Source: Fontimonas thermophila (GTDB lineage: Bacteria; Pseudomonadota; Gammaproteobacteria; Nevskiales; Nevskiaceae). From it: a stretch of DNA of 64,000 nucleotides. The notes below the pieces were generated by a model, which was given only the letters and a program-made list of their open reading frames with translations, was not told the DNA's origin and did not search any database. Location of the stretch: NCBI RefSeq assembly GCF_900113085.1, contig NZ_FOOC01000004.1, positions 229,776-293,775 on the forward strand, read 5' to 3'. The translations under genes were made by a program, and so were the position numbers. Positions 61,892-64,000 of this stretch are shown here, piece by piece (position 1 is the first letter of the stretch; each line of letters begins with the position of its first letter).

Positions 61892-62362
61892 ATGATCAAG
61901 ACAATAAGCCGCCGTCATCTCCTCGCTGCTGCCGGTCGCTGGGCTGCAGCGCTGGTCGCGGTTACCGTATTGCGCCCAATCTCGGCGTGGGCGGCCGAGC
62001 GCAACCACAAAGCGTTCGAAGCCAAATCACTGGATGATGTGGTCGGTGCATACGGGGGCAGCAGCGCGAGACTGTCCACCGATATCCTGCTGACGATTCC
62101 GGAAATCGCCGAAAACGGCGCGGTCGTCCCAGTCGCGGTCGAAAGTAAGCTGGCAGGCACGCGCAGCATCTCGATTCTGGTCGAGAAAAACCCGAGCGTT
62201 CTGTCTGCGCACTTCGTTTTTCCTGAAGGCACCGATCCCTATGTCGCAACCCGTGTCAAGGTTGCCGAAACTTCCAACATCATTGCGCTGGTACAAACAG
62301 CCGATGGCTATTACTACGCGCAGAAGCTAGTCAAGGTCACCCTCGGTGGATGCGGTGGCTGA
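61892..62362 (+). CDS. soxY: Thiosulfate oxidation carrier protein SoxY
   Basis: Carrier subunit that holds the sulfur substrate on a C-terminal cysteine. 156 residues with a Tat signal (ISRRHLLAAAGRWAAALVA) and the swinging arm ending GGCGG (Cys154). The ATG at 61892 has GAGGT 8 bases upstream; an ATG at 61880 overlapping the cytochrome stop is also possible. soxZ follows at 18 bp. Confidence 0.95.
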   Translation: MIKTISRRHLLAAAGRWAAALVAVTVLRPISAWAAERNHKAFEAKSLDDVVGAYGGSSARLSTDILLTIPEIAENGAVVPVAVESKLAGTRSISILVEKNPSVLSAHFVFPEGTDPYVATRVKVAETSNIIALVQTADGYYYAQKLVKVTLGGCGG

Positions 62363-62380
62363 AAAATACAGGAGACAGAC

Positions 62381-62692
62381 ATGGCAGATCCGATGCGAAT
62401 CCGCGCCACGATGGTCGATAACAAGGTGGATGTCAAAATCCTGATGGCCCATCCGATGGAAACCGGCCAGCGTAAGAACCCAGACGGCACACTCGTGCCC
62501 GCCCACTACATCGACACCGTGACGGTTACCTGCAAGGGGAAAACCGTGCTGATGGCCGAATGGGGGCCGTCAGTGTCGCGGAATCCCTATCTCGCATTCC
62601 GTTTTACCGGCGCCGCGAAGGGCGACACGATCAGCGTGACATGGAAAGACAATCACGGCGACACGCGCACTGACGAAGCGGCGATTGCCTGA
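62381..62692 (+). CDS. soxZ: Thiosulfate oxidation carrier protein SoxZ
   Basis: 103-residue beta-sandwich partner of SoxY. It has no signal peptide because it is co-exported with Tat-dependent SoxY. Typical features: DPMRIRA start, AHPMETGQRKNPDGTLVPAH (about 24-43), SRNPYLAFRF, and the C-terminal TWKDNHGDTRTDEA. AGGAGAC precedes the ATG. Confidence 0.96.
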   Translation: MADPMRIRATMVDNKVDVKILMAHPMETGQRKNPDGTLVPAHYIDTVTVTCKGKTVLMAEWGPSVSRNPYLAFRFTGAAKGDTISVTWKDNHGDTRTDEAAIA

Positions 62693-62702
62693 GGGGATGG
62701 CC

Positions 62703-63152
62703 GTGCGCCTGCCGATGCTGGTGTGGATGGTCGCTCTGCTGTGCGCAGGGGCGCCAACGCATGCAGGCGATGCCGCATCTACGCCGCGGTCTGGATCAGC
62801 GATATATGTGGTTTATCACTTTGATGCCGGCCTCGAACAGGCCAAACGTGGCCTGCGCAACATCCGCAACCATTTAAACGCCGATCCTGATGCGCGGATC
62901 GTGGTCGTCGGTCTGGCCGAGGGCATCGATTTCATGCTCAAGGGAGCAAAAACCGACGGTGGCTATCCGTTCCAGATCATGGTTGAAGAGCTGCAGGCCG
63001 ACGGAGTCAGATTCAAGATATGTAACAACACCCTCGTCGCGCGGCATGTCGATCCCAAACAGGTTCTGGACGACGTCGAAATCGTTGATTCGGGAGTAGC
63101 TGAGTTGGCACGTCTGCAGATACGAGAAGGCTATGCCTACATAAAACCCTGA
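62703..63152 (+). CDS. Exported DsrE-family protein
   Basis: About 149 residues: signal peptide (MLVWMVALLCAGAPTHA, cleavage before GDA) followed by a DsrE/TusD-like fold (IYVVYHFDAGLEQAKRGLRNI; VVVGLAEGIDFMLKGA). A conserved Cys in RFKICNNTL is at the sulfur-binding position of DsrE proteins. Cytoplasmic DsrE/TusD proteins carry persulfide sulfur; a secreted version inside a sox operon suggests a periplasmic sulfur carrier or a SoxYZ helper. Start is GTG 62703, six bases from GAGGGG; ATG 62697 is possible but abuts that site. Confidence 0.75.
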   Translation: MRLPMLVWMVALLCAGAPTHAGDAASTPRSGSAIYVVYHFDAGLEQAKRGLRNIRNHLNADPDARIVVVGLAEGIDFMLKGAKTDGGYPFQIMVEELQADGVRFKICNNTLVARHVDPKQVLDDVEIVDSGVAELARLQIREGYAYIKP

Positions 63153-63205
63153 CAGGTACACACGCAGTGCGCGTGCGCATCGGAGCGCACGGGAAGGAGA
63201 GTGTG

Positions 63206-63667
63206 ATGAGAGTAGAATTATACAGATGGATCGTGGCGGCAGGGATCACTATTGTCACTTCAATCGCACTAGCGCAGGAAAGTGACCCGATTGCTGAATA
63301 CCGCGCGATGTTCGGTGATGACAATCCGGCTGTTTTTTGGGAAATGCGCGGCGAGGAGTTGTGGAAAACACGCCGCGGCCCTAAGAATGCCGATCTCACC
63401 GGTTGTGATCTGGGTCTAGGCAAGGGCGTTCTAGCCGGCGCCTACGCGCAGCTGCCGCGCTATTTCAAGGATACGAACCGCGTCCAGGATCTGGAATCCC
63501 GCATCGTCTGGTGTGTGGAGACGCTCCAGGGCATTCCCGCATCCGAACTGCTCAAGGTCACGTTTGGCAATGGCGACAGCCAACGCTCGGACATGGAAGC
63601 GTTGACTGCTTACGTGGTGTCGCAGTCGAAACGACATCCCCCCACCTTCAGTAGCGGTTCGATCTAG
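63206..63667 (+). pseudogene. soxA: soxA, truncated by an IS element
   Basis: Signal peptide (RWIVAAGITIVTSIALA), then SoxA sequence: NPAVFWEMRGEELWK, RGPKNADLTGCDLGLG, GAYAQLPRYF, RVQDLESRIVWCVETLQG and DMEALTAYVVSQSK. Similarity stops near residue 142; 11 unrelated residues follow to a stop at 63667. A normal SoxA (about 270 residues) continues with the heme-binding half carrying CxxCH and the Cys ligand, which is missing here, so this copy cannot make an active SoxAX. AAGGAGAG precedes the ATG at 63206. Confidence 0.88.
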
Positions 63668-64000
63668 AGTCCGGGTTGGATGGTAGCCGATGCCAGTTGC
63701 CTGGCGTAGGCGCTCGGTGTCAGTCCGCCCAATGCCTTCTTTGGTCGCTCCTCGTTGTACTCCCGGCGCCAGGTCTCGATGACGGTCCGGGCGTGCAGCA
63801 GGTGGGTGAACCAGTGTTCGTTGAGGCACTCGTCGCGCAGGCGGCCGTTGAACGACTCGACGTAGGCGTTCTGGTTCGGTTTGCCTGGTTGGATCAGACG
63901 CAGCTGCACGCCACGCGCGTGCGCCCAGGCGACCATGGCCTTGCCGCAGAACTCTTTGCCGTTGTCGGTGCGGATCACCTGCGGCAGCCCGCGCGAGCGC
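63632..64000 (-). mobile_element. IS3-family insertion sequence, partial (runs off right edge)
   Basis: The IS end is placed near 63632, where soxA similarity stops; its exact terminal repeat and the target duplication cannot be confirmed without the other end. It contains the 3' end of an orfB transposase on the minus strand. Orientation is opposite to the sox operon. Confidence 0.75.
63664..64000 (-). CDS. IS3-family transposase OrfB, C-terminal part
   Basis: About 112 residues of a DDE (rve) integrase-like transposase; the frame is open to the window edge, so the start lies beyond 64000. Visible: [17 protein letters not shown] with the second catalytic Asp, then [20 protein letters not shown] with the catalytic Glu, and [18 protein letters not shown], the usual C-terminal motif. 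Only the stop-codon end is in the window. An apparent GTG start at 63978 is internal. Confidence 0.92.
   Translation of the reverse strand, partial: RSRGLPQVIRTDNGKEFCGKAMVAWAHARGVQLRLIQPGKPNQNAYVESFNGRLRDECLNEHWFTHLLHARTVIETWRREYNEERPKKALGGLTPSAYARQLASATIQPGL

Noticed and set aside
1..64000. CRISPR arrays, rRNA, tRNA genes, prophage
   Set aside because: No regularly spaced repeats, no tRNA-like cloverleaf in the intergenic gaps I read, and no phage structural genes were seen. The only mobile element is the IS fragment at the right edge.

Overview
The window is about 64 kb of dense, GC-rich chromosome. Short intergenic gaps, ATGA/TGATG/GTGA start-stop overlaps and conserved gene orders (nrdR-ribD-ribE-ribBA-ribH-nusB-thiL-pgpA, ccmABCDEFGHI, FmdB-DUF502-aspS, sucAB) point to a free-living aerobic gammaproteobacterium. 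It has ubiquinone-linked acyl-CoA oxidation, c-type cytochromes and a periplasmic Sox sulfur-oxidation system, so a mixotroph that can use lipids or terpenoids and reduced sulfur is the likely picture. No 16S, tRNA or other species marker is visible, so I do not name a genus.

Layout. 1-4.6 kb: a KAS III-family synthase cut by the left edge, signal peptide peptidase sppA, an alpha/beta hydrolase and murI. 4.6-7.0 kb (minus): nadC, argF, sodB. 7.1-10.8 kb: grxD, a DJ-1-family gene (minus), an isocitrate dehydrogenase carrying a C-terminal CBS-pair regulatory module, and a MoCF-domain protein. 10.8-16.6 kb: an EamA transporter (minus), an orphan response regulator, a FmdB-type zinc ribbon gene behind a near-consensus sigma-32 promoter, DUF502, aspS and an unrecognised lipoprotein. 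16.7-25 kb: nadA, glyA (with a structured leader), nrdR and the riboflavin/nusB/thiL/pgpA run. The GTP cyclohydrolase II half of RibBA has lost its zinc cysteines.

25-32 kb: an atuA-like gene, then etf-QO, etfB and etfA (with terminator), then an acyl-CoA dehydrogenase (minus) whose 3' end is duplicated downstream, then folD (minus). 33-40 kb: a complete cytochrome c maturation operon including a 46-codon ccmD. 40-46 kb: a double-hotdog dehydratase, galU, sucA and sucB with a strong terminator; lpd is not adjacent. 46.3-53 kb: an operon of SDR, acyl-CoA carboxylase beta, acyl-CoA dehydrogenase, enoyl-CoA hydratase and biotin-containing alpha subunit, in the order of atuBCDEF of acyclic terpene catabolism; with the distant atuA and the ETF genes it would form a branched/terpenoid acyl-CoA oxidation route. 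53-56 kb: htpG with a sigma-32-like promoter, an NlpC/P60 lipoprotein and a glutathione transferase.

56.4-64 kb is a sulfur island: persulfide dioxygenase and a SulP anion transporter run leftward, and soxC, soxD, a small cytochrome c, soxY, soxZ, an exported DsrE-like protein and soxA run rightward. soxA is cut after about 142 residues by an IS3-family element that runs off the right edge. The most unusual items are the isocitrate dehydrogenase-CBS fusion, the heat-shock promoter in front of FmdB-DUF502-aspS, the promoter/operator palindrome of the persulfide dioxygenase operon, the split atu-like gene set and the IS-broken sox operon.
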